From Methylotuvimicrobium buryatense 5G (GTDB lineage Bacteria > Pseudomonadota > Gammaproteobacteria > Methylococcales > Methylomonadaceae), in assembly GCF_000341735.1 (NCBI RefSeq), contig NZ_KB455575.1:4931458-4984547 (forward strand): a stretch of DNA of 53,090 nucleotides, written 5' to 3'. Under the pieces are notes generated by a model. The model ran no database searches and had not been told where the DNA came from. It worked only from the letters and a program-made list of their open reading frames with translations. Position numbers and translations under genes: made by a program. This document shows, piece by piece, positions 43,539 to 53,090 of this stretch; position 1 is the first letter of the stretch; each line of letters opens with the position of its first letter.

Positions 43539-43623
43539 GTGATGTATGAATTTAAAAGTGTCGATGCTTGGTGTCTAAAGTTTCGCAGTTCGTAAGCTTT
43601 TGCAAATCATTAATAAAAAATAG

Positions 43624-46449
43624 TTATGTGCCCGAAATGCTGTTTAAACGGTTTTCGATTTTTTGTTTATATTTCAACAGGTGAATAGTTTGTAATTCCG
43701 ATGCGTTTTCAATGCCTAAGTTTGCGAGCGGTACGTCGATATCGCTGATGTGAATAGGATATCGTTGATGGGATTGTCTAAATTCCAGAATATATTCAGC
43801 AGCCGCAGCAAGGGCACGTTTACCGTAAGTCAGTGTCGAAAATTCTTTTTCGTTGCAATAAAGCGTGTAGGATCCCGAGTATTCTCCGGATACGCGAATA
43901 TCCAATTCTTGAGTCAAATTTATTCGGTTTGGAATACTCGGGGTATATTTTATGATGGCATTGGGATTGTGTCGGATTTCATAATGCTCGATTAAGATGC
44001 TGTCGTCAAAGAAATATCGGTTTAGAATATTATCCAAAAAGTGTTGATAACGGCGCAATAGACCGTCGATCTTCGCGGAAGGGTAGTGCTGGCGAAACAG
44101 TGCGCCTTTTTCGTCCAGTAAATAAAGCTGTATGCCGGTTTTAGTGGCAGTATGAAATACTTGAATCGTATTGGCTTTATTCAATTTCAATAATTCGGGT
44201 ATCTCGCTTTCTTCCAGGCAAAAAGGGTCGATATGCGTTGGGTTGAAAAGTCCTTGGGCTTGGCTTAATTCATTTAACAGTTCCTGACGAGTTCCGATGC
44301 TTCGATAGTGTAGGACCTTATTTTTTCTCTGAAAAATATAATAATCTTTTGCTCCTGCCAGGATGTAGCGGGGCGATTCATTTGAATTTTGCCGGCCGAA
44401 CCAACTGATTAAGGTTTGGAATACGCTTTGGGCTCGCTGGCTAATGCTATTGGCGCGCGCCGAAGTATTACAAACAACTTTGACGTCATTATCAACGATT
44501 GGAAGTCGATGATTGTTGATGATGTCGGTGAATGTATCGAATAGACCGTCCAGTCCGATTGCGCGGCTTGCGGTAACTTCCCCCCAGTTCGAAATGGAAA
44601 TCCGATTTACCGATTGAACAAACGATTGACGGCTCTTGCCATAACTAAAAGGGTCGGAGCGTTCGCTCATGACTAGGCGTCCGTCATTGCGATCGCCTTC
44701 AGGCTCCATGCCGATATTGATGAACAATAGCGAGCTTTGACACTGGTTGGGTTGTTTATAGTTAGGCAAGTCGAGGTGCAATCTATCGAGTCGGCTGCAG
44801 ATGAAGTCATTTAATTGTTCGGTCGTAGTTTGCAGTTCGTTCGTTGAGAGAATTAGTGTTTTACTGTCGAGGTTAAGTTTCAGTTTTTTATGGTATAGGC
44901 CGTTTACAATGATCCATGCCAGCAGTTCGATTAAACTCCAGGTGTTTTTTATCGGGCTTTGTTCGGCAAGATTGTCCGCGGTAACATGACCAAGATAAAG
45001 GCTCCAGCCGCTTTGATTATCGGCGAAGCGAGTTTCTACGAGCGATAATTCCTGTTCTTTGGTTTGTAGTGCCGAGCGGGTTGTAATAAATTCGATTTTA
45101 CCTGGTTTTTTGTCCAGAAAGGAATGCAGCTTGCGACCTATCAATTTGAGATCTTCATTGTCCTTCAGGTTGCTTTGAACATGCTGCCCGGCAAAATTTA
45201 AAATCATACGATAACAGCCTGCTAGATGACGCAGAATAATGTCATGTTCACGTGTCGCTTTCAGTATGTTCCATGATTGTTGTCGGCTGATTTCAGGCAG
45301 CAGGGTTTCCGGCCACTGCCACCGATGCGCAATATGCTTGATGAATTCGGTGCGATAGAGCTGTTTTTGCGGGTCTTGTTCGGTATTGGCAAAGCCCATG
45401 ATTTTAATGTATAGGCTATGTCTAATCAGTTCCAGGCGCGCGCGATTAGCGGGCGAGCTAAGGTAATTCTCGAGTTTTTGATAAATCAAAAGATAGGGGT
45501 CTAGATCCTCGAGCGAGAATTCTCCGCCGTGAACGGCTTTTTTCATTTCCGAACAAAGCCATTGAGTATTTGGATACTCGCTTGCGTAACATTCCATCAG
45601 CATCAGTTTCAGCAGCGACTTATGCGGCGAGCCGATCGCTTTATAAATATGCCAGAGCGTGACGGTGATGAATTCTTCGGGAGGCGCGTTTTCCAAGCTG
45701 CCGAAATCGATGACTTCCAGTTCCGAGATGAATTTATTATCGAGTAAATGACTGATATAGTCGGTATGACGATGGTCTTCTTGCGGCGGCACGAGCCACC
45801 AAGCCGGCGACCGGCCCGCGATATAGACGGCCGTACGATAAAATTCCTCTAGTAATAAATAGTGTTGGGTCTTTCCGCTGCTTTCATCGGAGATAGGGAT
45901 ATCTTGGCCGCTTTTGAATTTTTCATGATCGATCAGAAAAAAATGGACCTCAAGGTCCAAAGACATGGCCCATTCTTCGATCGCGGCGGCTTTCTGCTGA
46001 AGTTCTTCTATGGCCGAAGGCGGCAAGGCGGGGTCGTGGCAAAGCCAAATATCCATATCGCTGGTTTTGGTGAAGGCAATGCTGCCGACGCTGCCCATCA
46101 AAAACAAGCCTAGAATCGGGTAACTCGCTAAGGCGCGCGTTTTGTATTGATAGCTTCTCGAAAATTGGGCGGCATGCAGTAGGGCTTGGCGTGTCGGTGA
46201 ATAGTCTAGAATGCCGGCTGGGGTTTCAGAAGAAATAAAACCGGGCAGTAACGGTACGTTTTGATGAAACAGCAAGGGGAGTAATTCTAAAAAAACCCGT
46301 TGACGCGGTTGCAAAAAACTTTGAATGCGTTTTTGCTGAAGCAAATGCAAATTTTTGAAACGCTGGAGAATCGCTAGCAAATCTTTCTTGCTGATATCTT
46401 CTCCGGGCGAACCTAGGCGAATCGGTGTGAGATGTTTTTTTTCAACCAT
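43624..46449 (-). CDS. cyaA: Class I adenylate cyclase
   Basis: 941 residues, somewhat longer than the enterobacterial enzyme. The catalytic nucleotidyltransferase motif GSVGS (119-123) with D131-M-D133-I-W is intact near the N-terminus, followed by a long C-terminal region of the type that regulates activity. It makes cAMP from ATP in the cytoplasm. Synteny with argH and hemC is the arrangement known from pseudomonads and, in part, enterobacteria, which supports the call. Confidence 0.94.
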   Translation of the reverse strand: MVEKKHLTPIRLGSPGEDISKKDLLAILQRFKNLHLLQQKRIQSFLQPRQRVFLELLPLLFHQNVPLLPGFISSETPAGILDYSPTRQALLHAAQFSRSYQYKTRALASYPILGLFLMGSVGSIAFTKTSDMDIWLCHDPALPPSAIEELQQKAAAIEEWAMSLDLEVHFFLIDHEKFKSGQDIPISDESSGKTQHYLLLEEFYRTAVYIAGRSPAWWLVPPQEDHRHTDYISHLLDNKFISELEVIDFGSLENAPPEEFITVTLWHIYKAIGSPHKSLLKLMLMECYASEYPNTQWLCSEMKKAVHGGEFSLEDLDPYLLIYQKLENYLSSPANRARLELIRHSLYIKIMGFANTEQDPQKQLYRTEFIKHIAHRWQWPETLLPEISRQQSWNILKATREHDIILRHLAGCYRMILNFAGQHVQSNLKDNEDLKLIGRKLHSFLDKKPGKIEFITTRSALQTKEQELSLVETRFADNQSGWSLYLGHVTADNLAEQSPIKNTWSLIELLAWIIVNGLYHKKLKLNLDSKTLILSTNELQTTTEQLNDFICSRLDRLHLDLPNYKQPNQCQSSLLFINIGMEPEGDRNDGRLVMSERSDPFSYGKSRQSFVQSVNRISISNWGEVTASRAIGLDGLFDTFTDIINNHRLPIVDNDVKVVCNTSARANSISQRAQSVFQTLISWFGRQNSNESPRYILAGAKDYYIFQRKNKVLHYRSIGTRQELLNELSQAQGLFNPTHIDPFCLEESEIPELLKLNKANTIQVFHTATKTGIQLYLLDEKGALFRQHYPSAKIDGLLRRYQHFLDNILNRYFFDDSILIEHYEIRHNPNAIIKYTPSIPNRINLTQELDIRVSGEYSGSYTLYCNEKEFSTLTYGKRALAAAAEYILEFRQSHQRYPIHISDIDVPLANLGIENASELQTIHLLKYKQKIENRLNSISGT

Positions 46450-47151
46450 GAAGTCGTGAATGGTTAGCGATTAACAGGCATATTGTTGTCTTCGGTATGG
46501 CAGTGCAGCAAGATTTGTGGGCATTTTGAAGCACGGAAGCTCCCATTACGCGAAATGTCACGCACTGTTATAACTTTAGGTTATACCATTTGTTAGTCAA
46601 ATTTTGGTTCCGGGGCGAATGTCGATTACGCATAACGCTATTCTTGGCGTTCGAGCGTTGCCGTCAATTCCCCATGGGTGGGTTCACGGCGGTCCTCGAT
46701 AGAGACAAGCCATACCTTTTATCCTAGAAAAAGCAGTTGGCATGCGTTGTAGACCGTTCGTGCTGAGCAAAGTCGAAGCATGAACGGTCTACAGCGCTTT
46801 CACTAGCTTGGTGAAGCCTCAAACTACCCTTCACCAGGGTAAACGCATTAAAACTACATATAAAATCAAATGGTTATAATGCGTAGTATTTTCAGTAATT
46901 TCATAGCGGCAGCCTTTATTGCCACAAAATAAAAACTAACAAATAAAATATTCTGCAAGCTTAGGTTGAATAGTCATAACATATTGATATGGCATTTATT
47001 TTAATGCGTTTGCCCTGTACCCTTCACCCTTCGACAGGACTTTCCTGAGCGCAGCCGAAGGACTCAGTGCGTACGGTAGTTTTAGGCTCTCAACTACTCT
47101 TTTTTTGGATAAAAAAGCAGTGGCTTGCCTCGATCTTTCAGCTATGCTTTT
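46450..47151. repeat. Repeat block between cyaA and argH
   Basis: Near 46582 is a solo TATACCATTTGTTAGTCAAATTT end of the TATACC family. 46728-47107 is a second copy of the GTTGTAGACCGTTCGTGCTG element seen at about 29154-29320, here split by the insertion at 46835-47017. No gene is seen. Confidence 0.65.
46835..47017. mobile_element. 183-bp MITE with CAGGGTAAACGCATTAAAA ends
   Basis: Left end CAGGGTAAACGCATTAAAA and right end TTTTAATGCGTTTGCCCTG are 19-base inverted repeats with one mismatch. An exact 10-bp target duplication TACCCTTCAC flanks it (46825-46834 and 47018-47027). It interrupts a copy of a repeat whose unbroken relative is at about 29154-29320. The interior is AT-rich without a transposase. 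Confidence 0.88.
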
Positions 47152-47228
47152 CCATTCACCATTCACCATTCACCATTCACCATTCACCATTCACCATTCA
47201 CCATTCACCATTCACCATTCACCATTCA
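47152..47228 (-). repeat. Heptamer tandem repeat (TGAATGG)11 at the argH stop
   Basis: Eleven perfect 7-bp units (CCATTCA on the plus strand). On the minus strand the first TGA of the array is the argH stop codon itself, so the array begins exactly where the gene ends. Confidence 0.92.
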
Positions 47229-48623
47229 CGCATTCCCAACTAGCTCAGCTCTCGCTTTGCTAATGGCCGCTCTAACGGTGGCCGGTGCGGTACCTCCGAT
47301 ATGTTGGCGGGCGGCGACCGAGCCTTCCAGCGTTAATACGCTAAAGACGTTTTCGTCAATATTGTCGGAAAACTGTTGTAATTCCGTTAGCGTTAACTCG
47401 GACAAGTCGCGTTCGGTTTCGACGCCGAGCCGCACGGCTTGGCCGACAATTTCATGTGCATCTCGAAAGGCCAGGCCTTTCCGGACTAGGTAATCGGCCA
47501 GATCGGTCGCGGTCGCGAAGCCTTGTTTCGCGGCGCGGTACATGTTGTCTTTTTTAGCGCTTAATCGGGGCACCATGTCCGCGAATGCGCGCAGGCAATT
47601 GATTAGGGTGTCGGCAGTATCGAACAATGGTTCTTTGTCTTCTTGATTGTCTTTATTATAGGCGAGTGGTTGGCTTTTCATCAGCATCAACAGCGACATC
47701 AAATGTCCGGTAACGCGTCCCGATTTGCCGCGTACCAATTCCGGGACGTCAGGGTTTTTCTTTTGCGGCATGATGGAGGAGCCGGTGCAGAAAGCGTCAG
47801 GAATATCGATGAAATCGAATTGGGCGCTCGACCATAATACCAGTTCCTCGGAAAAGCGCGAGAGATGCATCATGATCAAACTGCCCGCAGCACAAAACTC
47901 GATTGCGAAATCGCGGTCGCTGACCGAATCCAGCGAATTGGCGGACGGTTCGGCAAATTGCAACAGTTGGGCGGTCATGTGCCGGTCGATCGGATAACTG
48001 GTCCCGGCTAGTGCGGCGGCTCCCAGCGGCATAATGTTGATACGTTTCAGACAGTCGGCTAAGCGCTCGTTATCGCGCTTGAGCATTTCGAACCAAGCCA
48101 TCAGGTGGTGTCCGAAGGTGATCGGTTGTGCGACCTGCAAATGGGTAAAACCGGGCATGATCGTGTCTGCTTCGCGTTCGGCCAGATCCAAAATGGCATT
48201 TTGCAAACGAGTCAGTTCGTTGCGGATACGCTTGATTTCATCGCGCAAATAAAGCCTAATGTCGGTCGCGACCTGATCGTTGCGAGAGCGTCCGGTATGT
48301 AGCTTTTTGCCGGCAATGCCGATCATATCGGTCAGGCGGGCTTCGATGTTCATATGAACGTCTTCTTGTTTAACGGACCAATTAAATCGGCCTTGCTCGA
48401 TTTCGATGCCGATTTTTTGTAGGCCATCGATGATCGCATCGCGTTCGCTTTCGGTGAGGATGCCGATTTTGCCCAGCATTGTTGCGTGAGCGATCGAACC
48501 TTGAATGTCTTGCTGGGCCATGCGCTTGTCGAAGTCGACCGAAGCGGTGAAGATTTCTACAAAGGCATCGGTAGCTTCGGCAAATCGGGCGCTGGATAGT
48601 TTTTCGGAATTAACGGTGGTCAT
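47226..48623 (-). CDS. argH: Argininosuccinate lyase
   Basis: 465 residues from ATG 48623 ([20 protein letters not shown]); a longer frame to 48707 adds an atypical leader and is not preferred. [11 protein letters not shown] is the signature of the fumarase/aspartase superfamily. [12 protein letters not shown] and [13 protein letters not shown] are further conserved stretches. It splits argininosuccinate into arginine and fumarate. Divergent from hemC. Its stop codon is the first triplet of a heptamer array. Confidence 0.96.
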   Translation of the reverse strand: MTTVNSEKLSSARFAEATDAFVEIFTASVDFDKRMAQQDIQGSIAHATMLGKIGILTESERDAIIDGLQKIGIEIEQGRFNWSVKQEDVHMNIEARLTDMIGIAGKKLHTGRSRNDQVATDIRLYLRDEIKRIRNELTRLQNAILDLAEREADTIMPGFTHLQVAQPITFGHHLMAWFEMLKRDNERLADCLKRINIMPLGAAALAGTSYPIDRHMTAQLLQFAEPSANSLDSVSDRDFAIEFCAAGSLIMMHLSRFSEELVLWSSAQFDFIDIPDAFCTGSSIMPQKKNPDVPELVRGKSGRVTGHLMSLLMLMKSQPLAYNKDNQEDKEPLFDTADTLINCLRAFADMVPRLSAKKDNMYRAAKQGFATATDLADYLVRKGLAFRDAHEIVGQAVRLGVETERDLSELTLTELQQFSDNIDENVFSVLTLEGSVAARQHIGGTAPATVRAAISKARAELVGNA

Positions 48624-48883
48624 GAAATTCGGTGTTGAAATTAGAAATGATTCATTATAAGCGATGCGCCGGCTTTCGGTGTTCTGAAAATTGTTGATTC
48701 GCCCCATTTCTATATTTTTGAAGAAAAAGTTTTTAATTGACTATGCGTTTTGTAAGTCCCTAGAAATAAAATGAGTTTTTCTAGGTTGTGCAAGACTTTG
48801 TCTGCCGAAAATGAAACTCGCTAAGGATTGTGCTTGTCGGACAGGTTACAATGTGCATTTTTAGTTGAATATTGGGTGTTGTT
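48624..48883. promoter_or_regulatory. Divergent argH/hemC promoter region
   Basis: 260 bases without palindromic repeats, expected to hold promoters for argH and the hem operon. TACAAT at 48847-48852 could be a -10 box for hemC, but I see no well-spaced -35. Confidence 0.35.
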
Positions 48884-49810
48884 TTGGCAAATCAAATCAT
48901 TCGTATCGCAACTCGCAAGAGCCCTTTGGCCTTATGGCAGGCTGAACATGTCGCCGAGCGGTTGAAGCGGGCTTTTCCGGGACTCGAAACCGAATTGGTC
49001 ACGATGACCACGAAAGGCGACAAATTATTGGATGCGCCATTGGCTAAGGTTGGCGGCAAAGGCTTGTTCGTCAAGGAGTTGGAGCAGGGTATGTTGGAAG
49101 GCAGGGCCGATATTGCCGTGCATTCAATGAAGGATGTGCCGGTGGAATTTCCGGATGGCTTGCATTTGTCGGTGATTTTACAGCGTGAAGATCCTACCGA
49201 TGCTTTTGTCTCTAATCGCTATACTTCACTGAGCGAACTGCCCGAACGACCTAGAATAGGGACTTGCAGCTTGCGAAGACAATGTCAAATCAAGGAAAAA
49301 TTTCCCAATGCCGAAATATTGACATTGAGAGGCAATGTCAATACCCGATTGGCCAAGCTTGATGCGGGCGAATTCGATGCGATCATTCTTGCCTCGGCCG
49401 GGCTGATTCGCTTAGGTATGCAGCATAGAATCGCCGCGCGGCTCGATCCTAGCGAAAGCCTGCCGGCCATCGGGCAAGGCGCGATCGGTATCGAATGCCG
49501 AAGCGACGATACGGTTATCAACGAATTATTGAGTCGGCTACACGATCCGGAAACCCATATTTGTGTATCGGCCGAGCGTGCGATGAATGCTCGCTTAAAG
49601 GGCGGCTGCCAAGTCCCGATAGCCGGTTTTGCGACCTTGCAATCGGATACACTTTATATGCGCGGCTTGGTCGGCGATCCGGATGGTAGTGTGATATATC
49701 GCGCCGAACATAGCGGACCGGCCGAACAGGCCGAACAGATCGGTGTCTCGATTGCCGAAGAGTTATTGGCTAGCGGCGGCGATAAAATTTTGCAGGCTTT
49801 GTTAGATTAA
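48884..49810 (+). CDS. hemC: Porphobilinogen deaminase (hydroxymethylbilane synthase)
   Basis: 308 residues from TTG 48884, with GGGTG 5 bases upstream; TTG 48872 would add four residues. The start is uncertain because no ATG fits. [27 protein letters not shown], and GGCQVPIAG with C242 (the dipyrromethane-cofactor cysteine) identify it. It polymerises four porphobilinogens to hydroxymethylbilane. First gene of hemCDXY. Its TAA overlaps the hemD ATG by one base. Confidence 0.95.
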   Translation: MANQIIRIATRKSPLALWQAEHVAERLKRAFPGLETELVTMTTKGDKLLDAPLAKVGGKGLFVKELEQGMLEGRADIAVHSMKDVPVEFPDGLHLSVILQREDPTDAFVSNRYTSLSELPERPRIGTCSLRRQCQIKEKFPNAEILTLRGNVNTRLAKLDAGEFDAIILASAGLIRLGMQHRIAARLDPSESLPAIGQGAIGIECRSDDTVINELLSRLHDPETHICVSAERAMNARLKGGCQVPIAGFATLQSDTLYMRGLVGDPDGSVIYRAEHSGPAEQAEQIGVSIAEELLASGGDKILQALLD

Positions 49811-50580
49811 TGACGAATGCAAAGCCGTTTTCGGTACTCGTGACGCGACCGGTTCATCAGGCGCATAATTTGACACGCTTGATCGAGAGCCGTGGGTGGC
49901 AAGCCGTATCCTTCCCAGTACTCGAAATTGCTCCGCTGCCTCGCTCGACTGACCAATTCGAAATGTTGGAAAAGCTGCAATATTTCGATTGTTTAATCTT
50001 TGTTAGCGCTAATGCGGTAAATTTTGCGCTGCAAGCGAATAATGGCAAAATAGCCCCATTTAAACAGTGTAAAATCGCTTCGGTTGGAAAAGCCACGGCC
50101 AGGGCTTTGGAATCGGCGGGACTCATCGTGGATTGGGTGCCAGAGACTGGTTTCGATAGCGAATCTTTATTGGCACTGCCTTATTTTCATGGGGTTGAGG
50201 GAAGCTCCCTTTTAATAGTTAGGGGCAAAGGCGGTAGGGAAAAACTTGCCGATACTTTGCGAGAAAGAGGTGCGACCGTTGAATATTGGGAAGTCTATCA
50301 ACGAATGCGTCCGCAATACGATGTTCAGCCGGTGGTCGATTTGTTAAAACGCGGAGAACTGAGCCTGATCACGGTAAGCAGTGGTGAAGCATTACTCAAT
50401 CTTGTGGAAATGTTAGGTTCTTACGTAAAGTCGGAATTGATGTCCGTCCCGTTGGTCGTTATCAGCGAAAGAATGAAATATCTTGCCGAGGATATCGGCT
50501 TTAAAAGGATCGCTTTAGCCTCCGGTCCGGATGACGAAGCGATTGTCCAAAAAGTAACTATTGTGTGCAATGGGGAATAG
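49810..50580 (+). CDS. hemD: Uroporphyrinogen-III synthase
   Basis: 256 residues. The family varies strongly, but VLVTRPVHQAHNLTRLIESRGWQAVSFPVLEI at the N-terminus, FVSANAV and ITVSSGEALLNLVEM fit HemD well. It closes hydroxymethylbilane to uroporphyrinogen III. It starts within the hemC stop and its end overlaps the hemX start, so translation is tightly coupled. Confidence 0.92.
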   Translation: MTNAKPFSVLVTRPVHQAHNLTRLIESRGWQAVSFPVLEIAPLPRSTDQFEMLEKLQYFDCLIFVSANAVNFALQANNGKIAPFKQCKIASVGKATARALESAGLIVDWVPETGFDSESLLALPYFHGVEGSSLLIVRGKGGREKLADTLRERGATVEYWEVYQRMRPQYDVQPVVDLLKRGELSLITVSSGEALLNLVEMLGSYVKSELMSVPLVVISERMKYLAEDIGFKRIALASGPDDEAIVQKVTIVCNGE

Positions 50581-51754
50581 TGTGGCCGAAGTGACTGAAA
50601 ATCAAGAGCGGGAAGCGGAAGCTGGAACGGATACGAAAACGGCGAATAGCAGCGAAAAAGTACACCGGTCCCGAAGCGGATTTTGGCTGGCTGTGATCGT
50701 TTTTTTGGTTATTTTGTCGATCGTTGGCATAGGCTTGTTTTTATTTTCTCAATTAAGACAGCAGCAGGAGACGCTCGGCGGTGAGGTCTCTAAAGGCGAT
50801 ATGCAATTATTCGAGTTGACGAAGCAGATCAGCGGTTATCAAACTCAAATTGCCGCGATCCAATCGCATTTAACGACGATCGAATCGGACTTAAAAGCGA
50901 AAGATAGGTTGATTAACGAATCCTTAACCGAGTTTTCTCAACTGCAGTCCGAAAAATTGGAAGCGATGCGCACCGATTTTAATACTCGAATTCAACAGGT
51001 TCAGCGCCAATTGGGTAAAACGCGTGGCGATTGGTTGGTCGCCGATGCCGAGTATTTGCTTAGCGTCGCAAATCAGCGCTTGCAGTTGACCGGCGATGTC
51101 GAGACTGCTCGCGAGGCGTTGCAAGCGGCCGATCAGCGCTTGCGTGAAAGCGGCGATGCGGCGGCCTATAAAATACGCGAACAAATTTCCAAAGAAATTG
51201 CCGAATTGGGTAAAGTGCAATTGCTCGATATTGTCGGCATTTATTCGTCGATCAGAACATTAGAGACTGAAATAGGTAAGCTGTCGCTGATTAAACCTTA
51301 TGTAGGTAAGCCCCTGACGCCGTCTGAAGAAATACACGATCACGCTCAGCATACCGATGAAGAGCACGACCTTTTGTCTAAGGCATTGAAAAGTTTACAA
51401 GGTGTCGTAACGGTACGACATGCCGATCAACCTATTACTGAAATTATTACGCCGGAGGAAGCGCAGTTCACTCGCCAGCAATTGCGTGTCAAATTGGAAA
51501 TGATAAAAATCGGTTTGGTGCAGCAAAACGAAGTTTTATACAAGGCCAGTATTGCCGATGCCCAGGAATGGGTGGCCGAACATTTTACAAGTAATTCGAT
51601 CGCCAGAAATTTCGTTGCCGAATTGGAAAAGCTCGAAGCAATTAGCTTGCATAGTCAATATCCCGATATCAGTCATTCTCTAAAAATGCTTCGCGATATC
51701 ACCAAACTTAGAATCGAAACCGATAAGGCTTTGTCGGCCCCTGATCCATCCTAA
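50570..51754 (+). CDS. hemX: HemX-like membrane protein
   Basis: 394 residues from ATG 50570, which overlaps hemD by 11 bases. GTG 50582, with GGGGA 5 bases upstream, is an alternative. A charged cytoplasmic head is followed by one membrane helix (about residues 37-60: FWLAVIVFLVILSIVGIGLFLF) and a long periplasmic coiled-coil region (LRQQQETLGGEV.., TRIQQVQRQLGKTRGDWLVADAEYLL). Similar to HemX of enterobacteria (once annotated as a uroporphyrin-III C-methyltransferase), though it carries no methyltransferase motif. Exact function unknown, probably an accessory or scaffold of heme synthesis. Confidence 0.9.
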   Translation: MGNSVAEVTENQEREAEAGTDTKTANSSEKVHRSRSGFWLAVIVFLVILSIVGIGLFLFSQLRQQQETLGGEVSKGDMQLFELTKQISGYQTQIAAIQSHLTTIESDLKAKDRLINESLTEFSQLQSEKLEAMRTDFNTRIQQVQRQLGKTRGDWLVADAEYLLSVANQRLQLTGDVETAREALQAADQRLRESGDAAAYKIREQISKEIAELGKVQLLDIVGIYSSIRTLETEIGKLSLIKPYVGKPLTPSEEIHDHAQHTDEEHDLLSKALKSLQGVVTVRHADQPITEIITPEEAQFTRQQLRVKLEMIKIGLVQQNEVLYKASIADAQEWVAEHFTSNSIARNFVAELEKLEAISLHSQYPDISHSLKMLRDITKLRIETDKALSAPDPS

Positions 51755-51773
51755 AACAAACAACGGGTACATT

Positions 51774-53006
51774 ATGAAAAATATTATTTTTTTTCTGGGC
51801 TCGCTGTTTATCGCCATCGCGGTAGCTTTTGGGATACACAGTTGGTTTTCTCGCTACGACGATCCGGGCTATGTCTTGATTGGTATCGGCCATTGGTCTC
51901 TGGAAACGTCTTTACTTGTGTTAGGTGTTACGCTGGTTATTGCTTTCTTTCTGTTCTATATGTTTTTTCGCTTACTGGGCTGGATGCTTCGGCTGCCCGG
52001 CAAGGTCAAATCCCATGGCCAAAGCGTCAAATATAACCGTTCTCAAGAAGCTTTGATCGCAGGTTTGGTGGATTCGGCGGAAGGAAATTGGGAAAAAGCC
52101 GAAAAAATTCTGATCAAACATGCTTCGCATAGCGGCGCGCCGTTGATTCATTATTTGACTGCGGCACGCGCCGCTCAGTCGCGCGGAGCTATTGAAAAGC
52201 GCGATGAATATCTAAGAATTGCCGCGGAGCGATCGCCTGGCGCCGATATTGCGGTCGGTTTGACTCAGGCGGAAATGCATTTGTCGGAGCAGCAGTTCGA
52301 CCAAGCACTCGACACGCTGAAAAAACTGCACTCAATCAATCCCGGCCATGCCAGCGTCTTGAAACTGCTTCATCAGACGTATCGCCAATTGGGAGACTGG
52401 GACGCTATACGCAAAATTATTCCGTCGATGAATAAAAGCAAAGTGTTGATGGAAGCCGAAATCAAACTTTTGGAGGCTGAGGTTTTTAGCGGCTTGTTGA
52501 GGCAGGCGGCGGAAAACGGCGACTATACCAAGATTCAAGAAGTCTGGCAGGAAGTGCCCGATTATATCAAGCGTATTCCGGGGATTCCGGCCATTTATTT
52601 TGCCGGTATGATCGATGTTGGCGCCGGTGCCAAAATAGAGGATGAACTGGCACGCTCAATTTCCGAGGATTGGGACGAAACTTTGTTGGTGTTATTTGGC
52701 AGCGTTCAATCCAACGACCCTCAAAGGCAGCTAAAAACCGCCGAAGGTTGGCTCAAGGCTTATCCCGATAATGCAGTTTTGTTGAGGGTTCTCGGAAAAA
52801 TCAGTAAAAGATGTAAAGAAACGGATAAAGCCGGGCAATATTTGGAAAAAAGTATTGCCTTGGAGCCTTCGGTTTCGGCTTATCAATTGTTAGCGGACTT
52901 ATTGACCGAAAAAGGCGATAAAAATTCGGCGCTTGAATGTTACAAATGCGCTCTCGACTTGGCCTCCGGCGAGGTGGCTCGCCAGGTAGAAAATATTACG
53001 GGCTAA
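51774..53006 (+). CDS. hemY: HemY-family membrane TPR protein
   Basis: 410 residues. Two N-terminal membrane helices (IIFFLGSLFIAIAVAFGIHSW and LLVLGVTLVIAFFLFYMFFRLL) are followed by TPR-like helices to the end (for example WEKAEKILIKHASHS, FDQALDTLKKLHSINPGHASVL, AGQYLEKSIALEPSVSAYQLLAD). This is the proteobacterial HemY N-terminal-domain family of the hemCDXY operon, not the Gram-positive protoporphyrinogen oxidase of the same name. It follows hemX by 19 bases. It likely organises heme enzymes at the inner membrane, which is inference. Confidence 0.92.
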   Translation: MKNIIFFLGSLFIAIAVAFGIHSWFSRYDDPGYVLIGIGHWSLETSLLVLGVTLVIAFFLFYMFFRLLGWMLRLPGKVKSHGQSVKYNRSQEALIAGLVDSAEGNWEKAEKILIKHASHSGAPLIHYLTAARAAQSRGAIEKRDEYLRIAAERSPGADIAVGLTQAEMHLSEQQFDQALDTLKKLHSINPGHASVLKLLHQTYRQLGDWDAIRKIIPSMNKSKVLMEAEIKLLEAEVFSGLLRQAAENGDYTKIQEVWQEVPDYIKRIPGIPAIYFAGMIDVGAGAKIEDELARSISEDWDETLLVLFGSVQSNDPQRQLKTAEGWLKAYPDNAVLLRVLGKISKRCKETDKAGQYLEKSIALEPSVSAYQLLADLLTEKGDKNSALECYKCALDLASGEVARQVENITG

Positions 53007-53090
53007 CCGGCTGAAAAAACGGTAATTTGAAATTTTTGTCGCTTCAGAAAAGCGCTTATCATCTTGGAAAAAGCATTTTGTCCACGAAAC

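Noticed and set aside
47152-47228. Possible CRISPR array
   Set aside because: Units are 7 bp and contiguous without spacers; this is a short tandem repeat.
48624-48707. N-terminal extension of argH
   Set aside because: The extra 28 residues do not resemble ArgH, whose usual start fits ATG 48623.
53007-53090. Possible terminator or gene start after hemY
   Set aside because: The last 84 bases show no strong stem with a T-run and no start with a ribosome site; the window ends too soon to judge.

Overview
The window looks like chromosomal DNA of a gammaproteobacterial methanotroph (Methylococcales, Methylomicrobium/Methylotuvimicrobium-like). The inference rests on a hopanoid locus with a eukaryote-like squalene synthase, HpnG/H/N/O, PEP-CTERM-associated genes, a cyaA/argH/hemCDXY block, and intergenic DNA crowded with palindromic repeats. 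No methane-oxidation gene lies in the window, so the assignment is an inference.

Layout. 1-6.3 kb: a repeat-rich accessory stretch with a truncated Rpn-type nuclease, a PrsT-like TPR protein and a PEP-CTERM protein. A 198-bp direct repeat brackets the TPR gene. 6.8-14.7 kb: a possible lipid-signal locus with a ThiF/E1-like enzyme, an RND/MMPL exporter, a MaoC-like double-hotdog protein, and two divergent acyltransferases of the PEP-CTERM/exosortase-associated (N-acyl amino acid synthase-like) family, separated by 1.85 kb of nested repeats. 15.5 kb: a small DUF1640-like protein. 16.2-27.7 kb: the hopanoid locus. The minus strand carries sqs-shc-hpnG-hpnN-hpnO. The plus strand carries hpnH, then an MlaC/HpnM-like protein and an MlaA lipoprotein. 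28.3-34.9 kb: apt, xseB-ispA-dxs (isoprenoid precursors feeding squalene) and parE. 35.2-38.9 kb: an alternating duplicate of SRPBCC and short LOV photoreceptor genes, followed by a membrane fatty-acid-hydroxylase/sterol-desaturase family protein. 39.0-43.5 kb: gap-pyk, an orphan TRAP solute-binding protein and a PilZ protein. 43.6-53.0 kb: cyaA, argH and the hemCDXY operon.

The metabolic genes connect: dxs and ispA supply farnesyl diphosphate, Sqs makes squalene, Shc cyclises it, HpnH/HpnG/HpnO build and modify the side chain, and HpnN with the Mla-type proteins plausibly moves the product to the outer membrane.

Best candidates for undescribed biology: (1) the duplicated SRPBCC-LOV pairs beside a lipid hydroxylase; (2) the ThiF/RND/MaoC/acyltransferase cluster; (3) a non-autonomous mobile element family with CACTGCCATTAAGTTAAG ends and about 11-bp target duplications, occurring with two unrelated interiors, inserting mostly into other palindromic repeats and in one place itself invaded; (4) a 17-bp TGTAAAA-W-TTYTGACA motif recurring only in the part of the window that carries PEP-CTERM-type genes.
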